A stretch of 64,000 nucleotides of DNA from Phorcus lineatus (GCA_921293015.1 OV121088.1:29115645-29179644); one strand, 5' to 3'. Numbered from the stretch's first letter, positions 1 to 9,309 are shown. Program-made: numbers and translations. Notes: generated by a model from the letters alone, not told the origin.

Positions 1-347
1 ACTTAATTTGAAGAGTTATCTCCCTTTTGATAAAGCAAGTGGATCCAACAGTGACAGTTTGATTAAGACTGTCATGTTTAGAGGAAATTGTGAATATTAT
101 TCCATTGCATTTATCAGTGGGCAAAATTTGTAATTACTCATATTGTAAAATAGTTAACCCTAGTTATACCATTGAAATAAAAGTTTTTATATTTGTCTGT
201 CTGTATCAAATGACATTAAAATTTGCACTCAACGGTGATTAATTTGCAAAAGGATGATATCGTTACATAAAATTACTCAGTTGGTCTGCAGAGTAATCAA
301 GCGGATTGTAGTTCCAAAAGTTGCAATTTAGGCTAGATTTACTTGAC
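1..347. other. gene-free AT-rich stretch
   Basis: No coding frame, RNA gene or complete repeat is visible. Near the start lies GTTATCTCCCTT, a short motif that recurs in variant form near 15.02, 18.01 and 52.17 kb and that I associate with dispersed repeats of molluscan genomes (memory, not a search). Confidence 0.6.
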
Positions 348-750
348 CCTTTTAATAATAATAATAATATGAATATTTATATAGCGCTAAAGTCCATCCA
401 TTAAAGCATGCTCTAAGCGCTGTGAACAAGTCGTGAGAGTCACATGTAGCACTGTTGGAAAAGATGGGTTTTGAGCTGTGTCTTGATTGAAGACTGTGAA
501 GCGGAAGACTTGATATGAAGGGGTAGTTTGTTCCAGAGATTAGGTTCTGTTGCACTGAATGAAAAACCCTTTTCTCTTATGATAGTAAGTTTGTAAATTC
601 CCCTATTTAAATTGCCACTTCTGATCTCAAAAAGTTCATAGTCTGTGCATTTTCTTCTTACTAAATTAACACCTGAGCTACAATCGAAGTCAATTTCATA
701 GGTCCAGAAATACTTTAAGAATAAGGTTAAAATCAGTCTCCAAAGCATGA
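348..750 (-). mobile_element. 5'-truncated non-LTR retrotransposon (LINE) 3' end
   Basis: On the minus strand a frame ending at 440 carries the tail typical of ORF2 C-termini of CR1/L2/jockey-like LINEs. It has G-F-S-F-S-A followed by LWNKLPLHIK and then an I-K-T-Q-L-K-T-H-L-F ending. This matches the family pattern GxRxFSxxAPxxWNxLPxxI...FKxxLKTHLF. About 75 nt of 3' UTR with a GCGCT-rich segment follow, then an (ATT)n tail at about 355-371. That is how many such LINEs end. Reverse transcriptase and endonuclease domains are absent, so this is a 5'-truncated, dead copy. The clade cannot be fixed from so short a tail. Confidence 0.7.
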
Positions 751-1225
751 TGTTCAGTCATTCTGTGATCAAGTGAATATAATGTTTTCAACATTTGAAT
801 TTGAAAATTTCAAATTTTGAAAAGCAATTTAGCAAATTGCATTTGGCAGTAACATACAACATTAATTTCAAATGCTTTTCTCGATAAAATTTTTCTTCAA
901 ATTTAAATACTAAACAGGAACTAAAAATGATTTTAAGTGACAAACAAATTCTCGCCATCCATTTGACATAAACACTTGCACTGTTCTATAGCCACACTTG
1001 CTTCGCTTAATGACATCCACCTGCTTCTGTGGAAATATTTGAAATTTTGAAAATAATCAACTTTCAAGTAGTTGTGCTTTGAACAGGAATTTGTGATTGG
1101 CCTTATCTAGATGTCCTTATTCTGGTGTCCCGTTGACAGACAGGCGCCGCCAAAGAGGGGGAGGGATATAGACTGTTATGACCTCTTAAGAGAAGTTGAA
1201 TTTTTCGATTCTGAATGTTCCGTAT
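751..1225. other. gene-free AT-rich stretch
   Basis: It contains runs of AAATTT-type sequence and a small GC-richer patch near 1140-1160. No gene or complete repeat is recognisable. Confidence 0.5.
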
Positions 1226-1713
1226 CTTTGTCTAAAATTCTAAAATTAAGTCTTGTTATTCTTTTTCTTATTTTATAAATACTATATTTACTGATTCCAT
1301 GTTCTTTGAGTTCTTTTGGCTTTTCATATTCTGTATTTGTAAAATCTAGACTTTGTCTAAAATCAAGTCTTGTTACTCTTTTCCTTATTTTATAAGTACT
1401 ATATTTAAGGTATCCATGTTATTTAAGTGCTTTTGGCTTTTCATATCATTCTGTATTTGTAAAATCTAGACTTTGTCTAAAATCAAGTCTTGTTACTCTT
1501 TTCCTTATTTTATAAGTACTATATTTAAGGTATCCATGTTATTTAAGTGCTTTTGGCTTTTCATATCATTCTGTATTTGTAAAATCTAGACTTTGTCTAA
1601 AATCAAGTCTTGTTACTCTTTTCCTTATTTTATAAGTACTATATTTAAGGTATCCATGTTATTTAAGTGCTTTTGGCTTTTCATATCATTCTGTATTTGT
1701 AAAATCTAGACTC
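1226..1713. repeat. 120-bp tandem repeat, about 4 units
   Basis: The word CTGTATTTGTAAAATCTAGA recurs at 1331, 1451, 1571 and 1691, exactly 120 bp apart. The last three units are identical by eye. The first (about 1226-1350) differs by point changes and small indels. The units are AT-rich without a conserved open frame. Identity of the inner units with a diverged outer unit is the usual signature of recent amplification inside an older array. Confidence 0.9.
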
Positions 1714-1735
1714 AGGTATTAAACTGTATTACTCT

Positions 1736-2076
1736 CCCGTTGAAGATGCCACCGTTTAATAAATCTACAAAGTTATTACACATTGTGTAATAACATCGCG
1801 TGTTGATTGACGTCACATGACGTCACAATCGTTTAGCATGACGTCACAATGTAAGCGGCGCAGCGACAAAGGCTATCCCGGCGATTTTCATGATTTTCTT
1901 TGATATAATTCAGCGAGTAATAAATAAAATACTAAACTCAGTCCCGTATAATTACATTTTTATGAAACTCGTGAATGGTATCGGTATCTGACTCGCTTTC
2001 GCTCGTTAAATACCAAACCACACACTCGTTTCATAAATATGTTATTAAACGGGACGTCGTTTAGTATTCTCTATGT
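1736..2076 (+). repeat. dispersed foldback repeat with CRE-like cluster, copy 1
   Basis: A second, more decayed copy in the same orientation lies at 63177-63514. Parts in order: a 23-bp palindrome at 1772-1794 (arms GTTATTACACA / TGTGTAATAAC), three TGACGTCA sites at about 1809-1849, a GC-rich patch, then a long imperfect inverted repeat. The left arm starts at 1928 (AATACTAAAC...) and the right arm ends at 2068 (...TTTAGTATT). It looks like a non-autonomous element, class unknown. TGACGTCA is the consensus site of CREB/ATF bZIP proteins, but no regulatory role can be inferred from sequence alone. Confidence 0.75.
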
Positions 2077-3423
2077 ATTAAAGGTTCTTATTTCTCTCAC
2101 TGTCATTGTCAATTTGAGTAATATTATCTTTGATTTTCTTAGCCTTTTCTTTCCACATTGACGAAGTATGGACATCTTCCTCGTCCCTTCATTCTATCAT
2201 CTTCATGCATTATCCTAATTTGACTATATTCAAGTTTAGAGGGAAGCCAGTGGTTTCTTTCTGTAAATTCTGACAGCAGCCAGCTTTCTCATCTTTGCTG
2301 TACTCGGATCCTGAAAATTAAAAATTATTGGAAATATTTTCAAGTTTTGTTTTTGAAGTACAAAACTTCTCAAAGGGCAGTTAGATTATAAGTACCCTTA
2401 TTGGTTAACTATCCCTAAAAAAAAGAGGGAATAAGCAAATGTCAATGGTATAGCAAACTATTGTTAATAAAGAATTTGTATCTGAATTCTGAATACTGAA
2501 ATTGTATTCGCTAATCTTGAAATCTTGGTTCTCATTTTCATAGCAAGAACTTAGAATACTATATTCTGCTTCTCATATGACTATGAAAAACAATCAGAAA
2601 TAGATAATGTCATCATGACTAGGGGAGAAGCCCAACTGGTTGGGTGAAAGGATGTTTGAGGGCCATGGAAGCTTTGGGTTGAGGGAGGGGGTAGACATAG
2701 AGAAAGGGGGGGGGGGGGGTTGTAGGAGGAGGGAGGGTGAGGACGAGGTTTTTTGTTTGTGAATTGAGCTGAGGAGAAAATGTCTCCTTAGTCTTATCTC
2801 TGACCTGTCACCTCCTCTTCTGATGTATATTACAACTTCCTGTAGCAATGTCAAGGTCATCATAGCACTCATTTCAGAGATTTTTTTGTCATTAAAGGAA
2901 TTTTGATGTTTTTTTAATTTTAGTTTGAGTTTGAATCTAAGTTATTTTGATTTGTTCACGATAAATGTCTTTTCAAATAAACTTTTCACAGTTAGGGGTT
3001 CTCTGCAGTTCATATATGTATTAGATTACATTGGATGAAGTTTGAAATTTTCTTGTTTGAATTCAAGCACAACCTGAATGACTTGGGCTCTTCATGGAAT
3101 GCATATGGTTGTCCTACATTTAGAGTATTTTAAGCAAAAAGTATTCACCTATTTTTTAAAATTTATTTGCTTTGATTGAGATACTAAAAATCTATGTGAA
3201 TAAAGTGGCTTTTTTAATCGTAATTATTGGTGTATTCTATTCAAAGGCATTTTAAAAAAAAAATGTATACAGCCATTTTGAAACTATTCATTAGTAATTA
3301 TCGAATTATCCAATAAAATGTGTAAGATTTGTGTATATTTTATTTTTTATTTAGACTCTTATAAGTGAAAACTGCAAGAAAATAAATGAAGAAAATAGAA
3401 TCACTTTGTGATATATAGTGAAA
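2077..3423. other. gene-free stretch with a 14-G run
   Basis: Mostly AT-rich with no recognisable gene. A purine-rich patch at 2650-2760 carries an uninterrupted run of 14 G at 2706-2719. The minus-strand frame across it (2594-2872) is an artefact of the P/S/L-rich translation of that patch. Confidence 0.55.
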
Positions 3424-3700
3424 CTCACCCAAGTGTCTTCTGATATCAAATAGATCAACACGAGTTGATAAAAGTTACAAATATATATTTCATTTTATCA
3501 CCGAGTGTTGATATATTTGATATCAGAAGACACGAGGGTGAGATTCTATTTATCATCCAAAAACATTTTTCATTTTGATTTCGTCAAAAATGTATATTTC
3601 TGAGCACTGTATGCCCTACTCTAAGACTCTCGGTGCAGTGATGTCACAGCATTGTGACGTCATCATGTGGTTGACGTCATAGCATTTTGACATCATTCAT
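3424..3700 (-). repeat. foldback repeat with 3' TGACGTCA cluster, second family
   Basis: Inverted arms of about 55 bp: the left begins CTCACCC (3424), the right ends GGGTGAG (3542). Both carry TGTCTTCTGATATCAAATA followed by ATCAACAC. About 100 bp away lie CRE-like sites (TGTCAC, TGACGTCA, TGACGTCA) at 3637-3683. Read on the minus strand, the order of CRE cluster, spacer and foldback matches the repeat at 1736-2076 although the sequences differ. It is probably non-autonomous mobile DNA. Confidence 0.7.
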
Positions 3701-4005
3701 TACTTGTTCAAAATTTACTGTCAAAGTAATATCTTCTGGGATATCTTCCACAAGCGATATTTCCTGTGAAACACATTTTTGGATGAAAAATGCAAATCAA
3801 ACCTCATATGTAAGTTGTATTCAGCAAGTGAAAAATTTTTGGAGGTTCTTGTGTCAGGGGATAAAAAAAGTCAAATTCAACAATAATATTTTAAACTTAA
3901 AGATCGAGTGAAATGCCCTATGGTCGATTTCGGAATTCGCTAAAAGGGATTACAGTTTGACGTGGACTCAACTTTAAATTTCTGAAATCGGCCGCTAAAC
4001 AACAT
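3701..4005. other. gene-free stretch left of the MULE
   Basis: No recognisable feature. The 74-codon frame starting at 3687 shows no family motif. Confidence 0.5.
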
Positions 4006-4089
4006 AAATACGGGGTGTCTTCTCACTTTGCCACCACCTATTGTTCTCGGTGGCAAAGTTGGTCATGCATGCTAATTGGTAAAACAATA

Positions 4090-4279
4090 GAGGTGGCAGG
4101 GGGTCGTCTCAATAAATTTTATTCAAACTAACATTCTCAATATACAGATACATTTCATCTCAATATATTTGAGACATCATTTCACATACATGATATATAA
4201 ATTCATTATACATTGAATTCAATTTCATTATAGCACGAGGTGGCAGGGGGTCGTCTCAATAAATAAATTATAGCACGAG
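4090..4279. repeat. 28-bp direct duplication inside the MULE left end
   Basis: GAGGTGGCAGGGGGTCGTCT followed by CAATAAAT occurs at 4090-4117 and again at 4237-4264. The second copy is itself flanked by a direct repeat of about 12 bp (TTATAGCACGAG, ending near 4238 and 4279). This looks like templated filler from break repair rather than a separate transposon. Confidence 0.6.
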
Positions 4280-4298
4280 ATTCAGACACATTCAGACT

Positions 4299-4846
4299 TC
4301 AAAGTCCAACAAGGTGAGATACTGAATCTGCATATTCAGTTGGAGTTTTGGTGCCAGCTAGGAGATAGTCAGCATTTTGGGCAGCAGTTTCAAAGTCTGT
4401 CATCATGTAACTGGGCTGCAGCTGGAGATGGAGATCAACACATTTCTGCTTTACAATATTGAACATTTTAACATATGTACACTGTTTCTTATCAGACATG
4501 AGAGCATAGACAAGGGGATACATTTTCTGACCAACAAAAGCATGAAAGGTATACAATTGGTAAAAGAGTTTTGGACAAATATTAAATGTTCCGTCAGCAT
4601 ATATGGTATCAGCTGCTGCAAGGTGCTCCAAGTTGGATCTAGTAGAGAAGACGAGCATGTCGTCATCGGAATGGAGCAGGAAGTTGTCACCATTCGAGGT
4701 CTTCGTGTAGATGTCAGGGAGGTCGATCTCTGAGCGTTGACTAGGTAGAGGTGGAAGTGCCTTGGCTCTGGCACGGTAGAGACTGGAGTGGACGCTGTAG
4801 AACGTTGGTGCTTCTGCAACAACTTCGGCTTCATCTCTCCGCATTT
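4299..4846 (-). pseudogene. MULE transposase exon 2, truncated catalytic domain
   Basis: The exon follows a good acceptor (TCTGTTTTCAG, ending at 4847). The intron is 188 bp (4847-5034) with GT..AG ends and preserves the frame. The coding part has a linker rich in L and P, then the MULE domain: ADGTFNICPKLFYQLYT, a PLVYALM segment, TYVKMFNIVK, then MTDFETAAQNA. The D of DGTF and the D of TDFE match the first two acids of the DDE triad. After that the similarity stops and a TGA follows within about 25 residues. The third acid, the usual G-C-x-F-H region and the remaining C-terminus are absent. The upstream part of the open frame, from 4967, is intron and should be ignored. Confidence 0.75.
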
Positions 4847-5020
4847 CTGAAAACAGATTAAAAATTAGATTAAATAGTCTGGTCAGTATGATAATATAAG
4901 ATAATTCTACTGTTAATATATTTTGTTTCAAGGCAGAGGGCCAATTATGTATAACAGTAATATACAATATGTAAACATATATAAATCAAGTTAAATCAGA
5001 AGTAAAAACAGCCAAAACTT

Positions 5021-5341
5021 CTACTCATACATACCATGTAACCCGGAAAGATAAATTGAATGAATCGATCTGCTGTCCTCCTTAACCATGTCCTTCACTG
5101 ATGAATAAAACTTGTCAAACGCGATCTTGCTATGATTTGGACCATGGTTGTGGATGTTGTTAACTGTCGTGATGTAGTCGTTGGATGTGTTGATAGTAGC
5201 TGGACATGTTGATATGCAACATTTCCAGTGGATGCTGGTACCTCTGGTTCTCTTCACACGATACTTATAACCTTGATATACAAGGCTTCTACCACCACGG
5301 TTGTTGGGAATGAACTGAGTGTCTACCTGTGCATTTGCCAT
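5021..5341 (-). pseudogene. MULE transposase exon 1, FLYWCH zinc finger
   Basis: From the ATG at 5339-5341, residues about 10-66 fit a FLYWCH zinc finger. F10 is followed by NNRGGRSLVYQGYKY, then W39, C41, C46 and the pair H64 and H66, giving a C-x4-C ... H-x-H arrangement. FLYWCH fingers commonly precede the catalytic domain of animal MULE transposases and are thought to bind the element ends. After residue about 103 the frame reads into GTATGTATGAG, a strong splice donor. The exon therefore ends at 5035 and the open frame beyond it is intronic. Codon phase fits the acceptor of exon 2. The gene lies wholly inside the transposon and is not a host gene. Confidence 0.75.
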
Positions 5342-5929
5342 TTTGCAATGAATGACTTAATCTGAACTTTCTTATATATCAGTATCTACAGTGATCACTT
5401 ATCAGTAGTTATTAGTTAATCAATAAATACGGAAAATCGCTCACCAATTTTATGAGTGAACATGTTTCACATCTATCTAGGTGGTGAAAACATTTCAGTA
5501 TTCAATGACTACGATGGATATTATTAAGGGGTGAGCTCAGTTCAGCATTTGATACGACCCCCGTGCTCGTATAAACATTGTTAATCTTAATCCCGGTTAA
5601 TCCTTGGTGGCCTGGTGGCAAAGTGGGAACAAATCAAATACGGCTTTGTAATTGACTTGCCTAATTATGACCGGCGAGCAGAACCTGAAAGGCCCTGCGG
5701 TCACTGAAGCGTGAATCTTTCGTGAGGTGCTAGTTGGCATATCATCATTCGCTCGTTATGTAAAACAACACTAGCCGATAGTAAATCTCGCAGTTAAACC
5801 GTCGGTTATACCTACTAAACGTTATCCAAACAACTCAAACCTTATAGAAATCTATTGTTTAATTCATTGTCTTGAAATTTCTTTTTTTTGCAAGCGCAAG
5901 ACCCTGATTAAATACGATGCTGTGTGCAC

Positions 5930-6030
5930 TTTCCTACGGAATGTTTTTAAAAGTCACGACCCTGCGCAATGTTGTCATAGTTATAAGATTGCGCTAACGC
6001 GTGAGATCCCGGAAGTATTTCTTACATGAA
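5930..6030 (+). promoter_or_regulatory. promoter-like CpG-richer pocket
   Basis: Within an AT-rich setting this short pocket has an NRF1-like CTGCGCAAT (5962-5970), several CG dinucleotides (GCGCTAACGCG) and a perfect ETS-type site CCGGAAGT (6009-6016). The ATG of the degenerate exon at 6120 lies about 105 bp downstream. ETS and NRF1 sites are typical of TATA-less animal promoters. Assignment to that exon is inference from position. Confidence 0.4.
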
Positions 6031-6119
6031 CTATGCTCACTTATTGGACATTATATTGAGGGATGCACCGGCATCCTTATTCTCATAAAAATATAACCTT
6101 TATTAAGTATTAACGCATA

Positions 6120-6308
6120 ATGTCCTCCAGCGATTCAGAAAGTGAGATATCATTATCTATGGAATGTGTCTCATCATGTTCAGAATCGCTAATTTCAATT
6201 GACCGGTACTATTCCTTTCTTATATGAGCCAAATGACAGTTCGAGTGGCACAGAAACAGAAGAGACGACAAGCAATCAGAACGGAGACAGATTAAACAAC
6301 ATCGACTG
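6120..6308 (+). pseudogene. possible degenerate first exon of a P2X7-like gene
   Basis: From ATG 6120 the frame reads an acidic/serine-rich start (MSSSDSESEISLSMECVSS) and soon meets a stop. A +1/-1 shift near 6205 restores a frame reading LYEPNDSSSGTETEETTSNQ and then RLNNIDW. It ends at CTG|GTATGA, a good splice donor. I recall that invertebrate proteins annotated as P2X purinoceptor 7-like begin with an acidic Ser-rich segment, an EP-F/Y-EP motif and NTDW at the end of exon 1, just before a Cys-rich domain. The match is by pattern only. No second exon with the Cys-rich domain was found downstream. The frameshift suggests a relic or a sequence error. Confidence 0.35.
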
Positions 6309-7660
6309 GTATGAATTTCTTTTGCCATTTTCAATTTAATTTTTATGCTATTACAACAAAACTAAGAATTTACTATAAATGCTAAATTGCATTGCACTGA
6401 CTATTTAAAAAAACAATTCTCCAATATATTTATATATTTTTTCAGTCAACAAAAATAATAAAAATAAAATTGAATGTATTATTGACCATGGATTATTTGA
6501 ATATGATATCCATAGTTTTATGTATTTTGGCGTTCACACAATTTTCTAAATGTAATGTAGGCATGTAGTGTATGGTGAGTGAGACATTATTGTTGATATC
6601 GTCTTAAGAATAGCTAAGTGGAAGTGAAATCCTATCACATTTGTAGGTCATACATCATAAATGTACACCCAAAGATAATTTCCTGGGTCCCGTTGCACAA
6701 AACTCTTAGGTAACCTTAAGTCACTAAAGTTAAGTTCTTAATCAATTACGACGTCTGCCAAATGTTTTCACATCAATCAGACTGGTTTAACTAGTTTGTT
6801 TGTTTTTATGACATGCACAGGTGGCCGTTATGTAATCCTACCGCATTCAATTTCAATTCTTAATTTAATGGTTTCTAATTATACCTTTTGAATTTTAACG
6901 CCTTGGACCCGCCAAGCGGAATATATGTCCTGTCATAATGGCGTAACTCTTGGCATTCGACTGCTACTTAGTTTATTGTCACGTCGTCCAGTCATTTTGA
7001 ACCAATGAACTTGTAGAATATATATTCAACCAATAAATTAAGAGAAGGAGATTTGGCTCATGCACTTCTACGGACGATGACACACATTTAAAAAAGTACA
7101 TCGTGAATAACGGGTACCGACATTCTTTAGGATTACATAGGATGTTTCTAACGCTTGCGCCAGGTATGTTTTCATGTCATTTATTGTTAAATTCAAAGAC
7201 AGAGATATTGCAACACGGTGTGAGATGTTATACTAGATAAGAATATGATATGTGTTAGTTAAATACAAACGAATCATCCATCAAGTACTAAGTTGTCATG
7301 AAAGTGAATTGAAGTGAAACAAAATTATTTTTTTTATAGTCATTAAAAAAGTTTCTACATTGTCTCCTGTTTATTACAAAAACCTTCATTTTTTCGAGAC
7401 AATTTATAACTTCATATCGATAAATACATGTTGTAACACTACGTGATATCCCACAGTAATGGATCTCTCACCGACCAAGTTTTTACCTTTTTGATATAAA
7501 CCCACCCAAGAAAACCGCGTCCAAGGATTGTCACAGTCCAATTAAGATGGATTTGACGACTGAGAGGGAAAGTTGATATCATGAAGCCGTTATATATCGT
7601 ATTTTGGAATTCTTTCAGAGCAGCTATTGCCTCTATTTTGCTGTTGAATTAGCTTAAAAA
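6309..7660. other. gene-free stretch with one repeat fragment
   Basis: About 6683-6745 starts GGGTCCCGTTGCACAAAAC and continues with alternating CTTAAG/TTAAGT words. I recognise this from memory as the end of a MITE family dispersed in marine invertebrates. Otherwise no gene or complete element is visible. Confidence 0.45.
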
Positions 7661-7689
7661 TACAGTGAAAATCAAAGGGCTGGACTTTC

Positions 7690-7830
7690 AGCTGCCCACT
7701 AGCACGTCACACACTGGGCGTGGCTTCGAGTCATGCTTCGGTGATTTCGTGTAAGCGTTCGCCAGTCTCATTAGGCGGTTGTCCAAAACAGGGGTATAAA
7801 AGGTCTCCTAGTAGTCGAATTAAAGCGTAT
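7690..7830 (+). promoter_or_regulatory. TATA-box promoter candidate
   Basis: TATAAAAGG preceded by GGGG stands at 7795-7803, a near-ideal TATA box. About 70-100 bp upstream are a KLF/Sp-type GGGCGTGGC (7716-7724) and a CRE/E-box-like CACGTCAC (7703-7710). This arrangement places a plus-strand start site near 7825-7835. No recognisable gene follows. The first ATG (7906) opens a 16-codon frame, and the next (7966) a 26-codon frame. Confidence 0.45.
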
Positions 7831-7965
7831 ATTTTCTCATTTTTTGGCTCTATTGATTCATATAAGTGAAGCGAATACATATACTAATTTGTAATCATCA
7901 AATTCATGCGTTACTTCTCCTCTTTAAAGCCTCCCCCACATAGTATTCCTACGTAAGCAGAGGAA

Positions 7966-8046
7966 ATGGCACAAGACAAGATACGAGAGAGACGAGCATT
8001 AACGAGCAAGGTTCTCCAGTGGAAAAGTCTCAAGTCTGTGCAATGA
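7966..8046 (+). CDS. 26-residue frame downstream of the TATA box, unidentified
   Basis: The ATG at 7966 lies in the good context GAAATGG and opens MAQDKIRERRALTSK followed by VLQWKSLKSVQ and a TGA at 8044. The peptide is basic, with nine K/R residues in 26. It lies about 140 bp beyond the start site expected from the TATA box at 7795. It could be a small ORF, the beginning of a first exon (an AAG|GTTCTC donor-like site lies inside), or chance. A shorter upstream ATG frame (7906-7956) ends in ACGTAAGC, which also resembles a donor. No family is recognised. Confidence 0.2.
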   Translation: MAQDKIRERRALTSKVLQWKSLKSVQ

Positions 8047-8242
8047 ATTATGTAATTTGTAGGCAACGTTAATGATTTATAATTAATTGGATTCTCTGCC
8101 CAGCAACAGGATAGCTTCGGCTTTATGGCACGCACTGGTGTAAAAATGTTATCTCACGACAGGAAGTAACTGTCAGTGAATGGCATGGAGAATAATTGTT
8201 TTGTCTAAGTGACTATGTTGTCAATTTAATTGCACTGGACCA

Positions 8243-8509
8243 TTAAAGCAACAGTGTTTTTTGTCCAGATCCTCCCCCTGATAGCATGGGGAAAAGAAAT
8301 AGGTTTTGGTTTATTGGTAAGATAGGGTTTGGTTGTGACTGCCCTTCATTTTGTTTGACAGTGAAACGCAATGTTATTTCTGGAGCAGGTGAATCTGTCA
8401 CTCTGTGCAAGATGGTGGATAGATCAGCCATTTCTTCTAACACAGAACAGGCATTGGATAGATATTTCCTGTAGGAACTGGAGCAGGGTGTTGAGTAGTC
8501 CTGCTTCAT
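8243..8509 (-). CDS. unidentified 88-codon frame
   Basis: The frame reads as ordinary protein rather than low-complexity sequence: NEGQSQPNPILPINQNLFLF, then PMLSGGGSGQKTLLL and stop. No domain, signal peptide or membrane segment is visible. Upstream on the minus strand, CCTATTTAAG before ACAAAGTCATG could be a weak acceptor. A plus-strand frame (8286-8474) overlaps it and looks no better. It may be a transposon relic, a terminal exon or chance; I do not recognise it. Confidence 0.2.
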   Translation of the reverse strand: MKQDYSTPCSSSYRKYLSNACSVLEEMADLSTILHRVTDSPAPEITLRFTVKQNEGQSQPNPILPINQNLFLFPMLSGGGSGQKTLLL

Positions 8510-8510
8510 G

Positions 8511-9238
8511 ACTTTGTCTTAAATAGGAGCCTTTAAAACAGTTTAGGTTTTTAATTCAGCAAGTCTAGTTTTGAAATTAAGAGCCTGAAGTAAAGAATGT
8601 TGAAGATAAAGAAACAATAAGCAAAATATTTCAAAGAATAAGTTTTAGTCTAGGTGTTGAGGATCTTGGTGATAACAGAAGGTATTGTATGCAGAATAGA
8701 ATAGAAAGATGGTGAATGGCTTACATCAAGAATTTCATTGTTGTTTATGAAAAAGGCATTCAAACCTTAACTTAGATTTAAATTTATGTTGTAAGGAAAT
8801 CAACTGGAACAGAGATTTAAGTTCTAGAGACATGTGCGTGAATGAAAATCATGAATGTTTTTATACCCAAAGGATTTGAAGCATTGTTACGTAAATAGAT
8901 TTTGTAAGCATGTACAAGTAGACAATAGAACTATAAGGATTCTATAGTTCATAACTGAACTTGTATAAGATAGGAGTCTAGTTACTAGTTCACTGACTCT
9001 AGCTTTACTATATGCTGTAAGACTTAGAATATGCACTTTAGATGTACATTATTATTAACTATCCTTCAACATTTTCTTGCATCGGAACATATTTCATAGT
9101 CTGAATCATAGTCCAAGCGATGTTCGTTGAGATTAGTGTCATAATGGAAAGATATGTGAAGGGTGTACAGGGAATTACACCTTAGTTACTGAAGTAATCA
9201 AAATGGAGGTGATGTAGAGACAAAAGCGAACTGTGTAC
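8511..9238. other. gene-free stretch
   Basis: AT-rich sequence with a small palindrome (GAACTATA / TATAGTTC) near 8928-8950. Nothing else is recognisable. Confidence 0.5.
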
Positions 9239-9309
9239 GTATTTCACTTATATCGTGGCTGCTGGTATTATCGCAGGGAGAAAGCCTGCAACACTATTGT
9301 GGCTATATA
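9239..9309 (-). mobile_element. SINE fragment (3' part)
   Basis: TTTCACTTATATCGTGGCTG and the following CTGGTATTATCGCAGGGAGA match the 3' region of the SINE at 17339-17620 with a few changes. Only about 70 bp survive. The tRNA-like head is missing. Confidence 0.7.

Larger units (their letters stand above)
4014..5635 (-). mobile_element. Mutator-like (MULE) DNA transposon, internally deleted
   Basis: The element is bounded by 8-bp direct repeats AAATACGG at 4006-4013 and 5636-5643. These read as a target-site duplication of the size expected for MULEs. The ends form a 23-bp imperfect terminal inverted repeat with 19 matches, including a perfect 13-bp core CACTTTGCCACCA (4024-4036) and its complement (5613-5625). 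Inside, on the minus strand, is a FLYWCH-MULE transposase gene in two exons. The third catalytic acidic residue and the rest of the C-terminus are missing, so this copy cannot encode a full transposase. A second inverted copy of the core near 4050 and a short duplicated patch at 4090-4279 show rearrangement of the left end. Confidence 0.8.

Noticed and set aside
2594-2872. 92-codon minus-strand frame with Pro/Ser stretch
   Set aside because: The Pro run is the complement of a 14-G tract. No family motif.
4377-4834. Frames of 118 (plus) and 127 (minus) codons in the MULE
   Set aside because: Shadows of the transposase exon in other frames.
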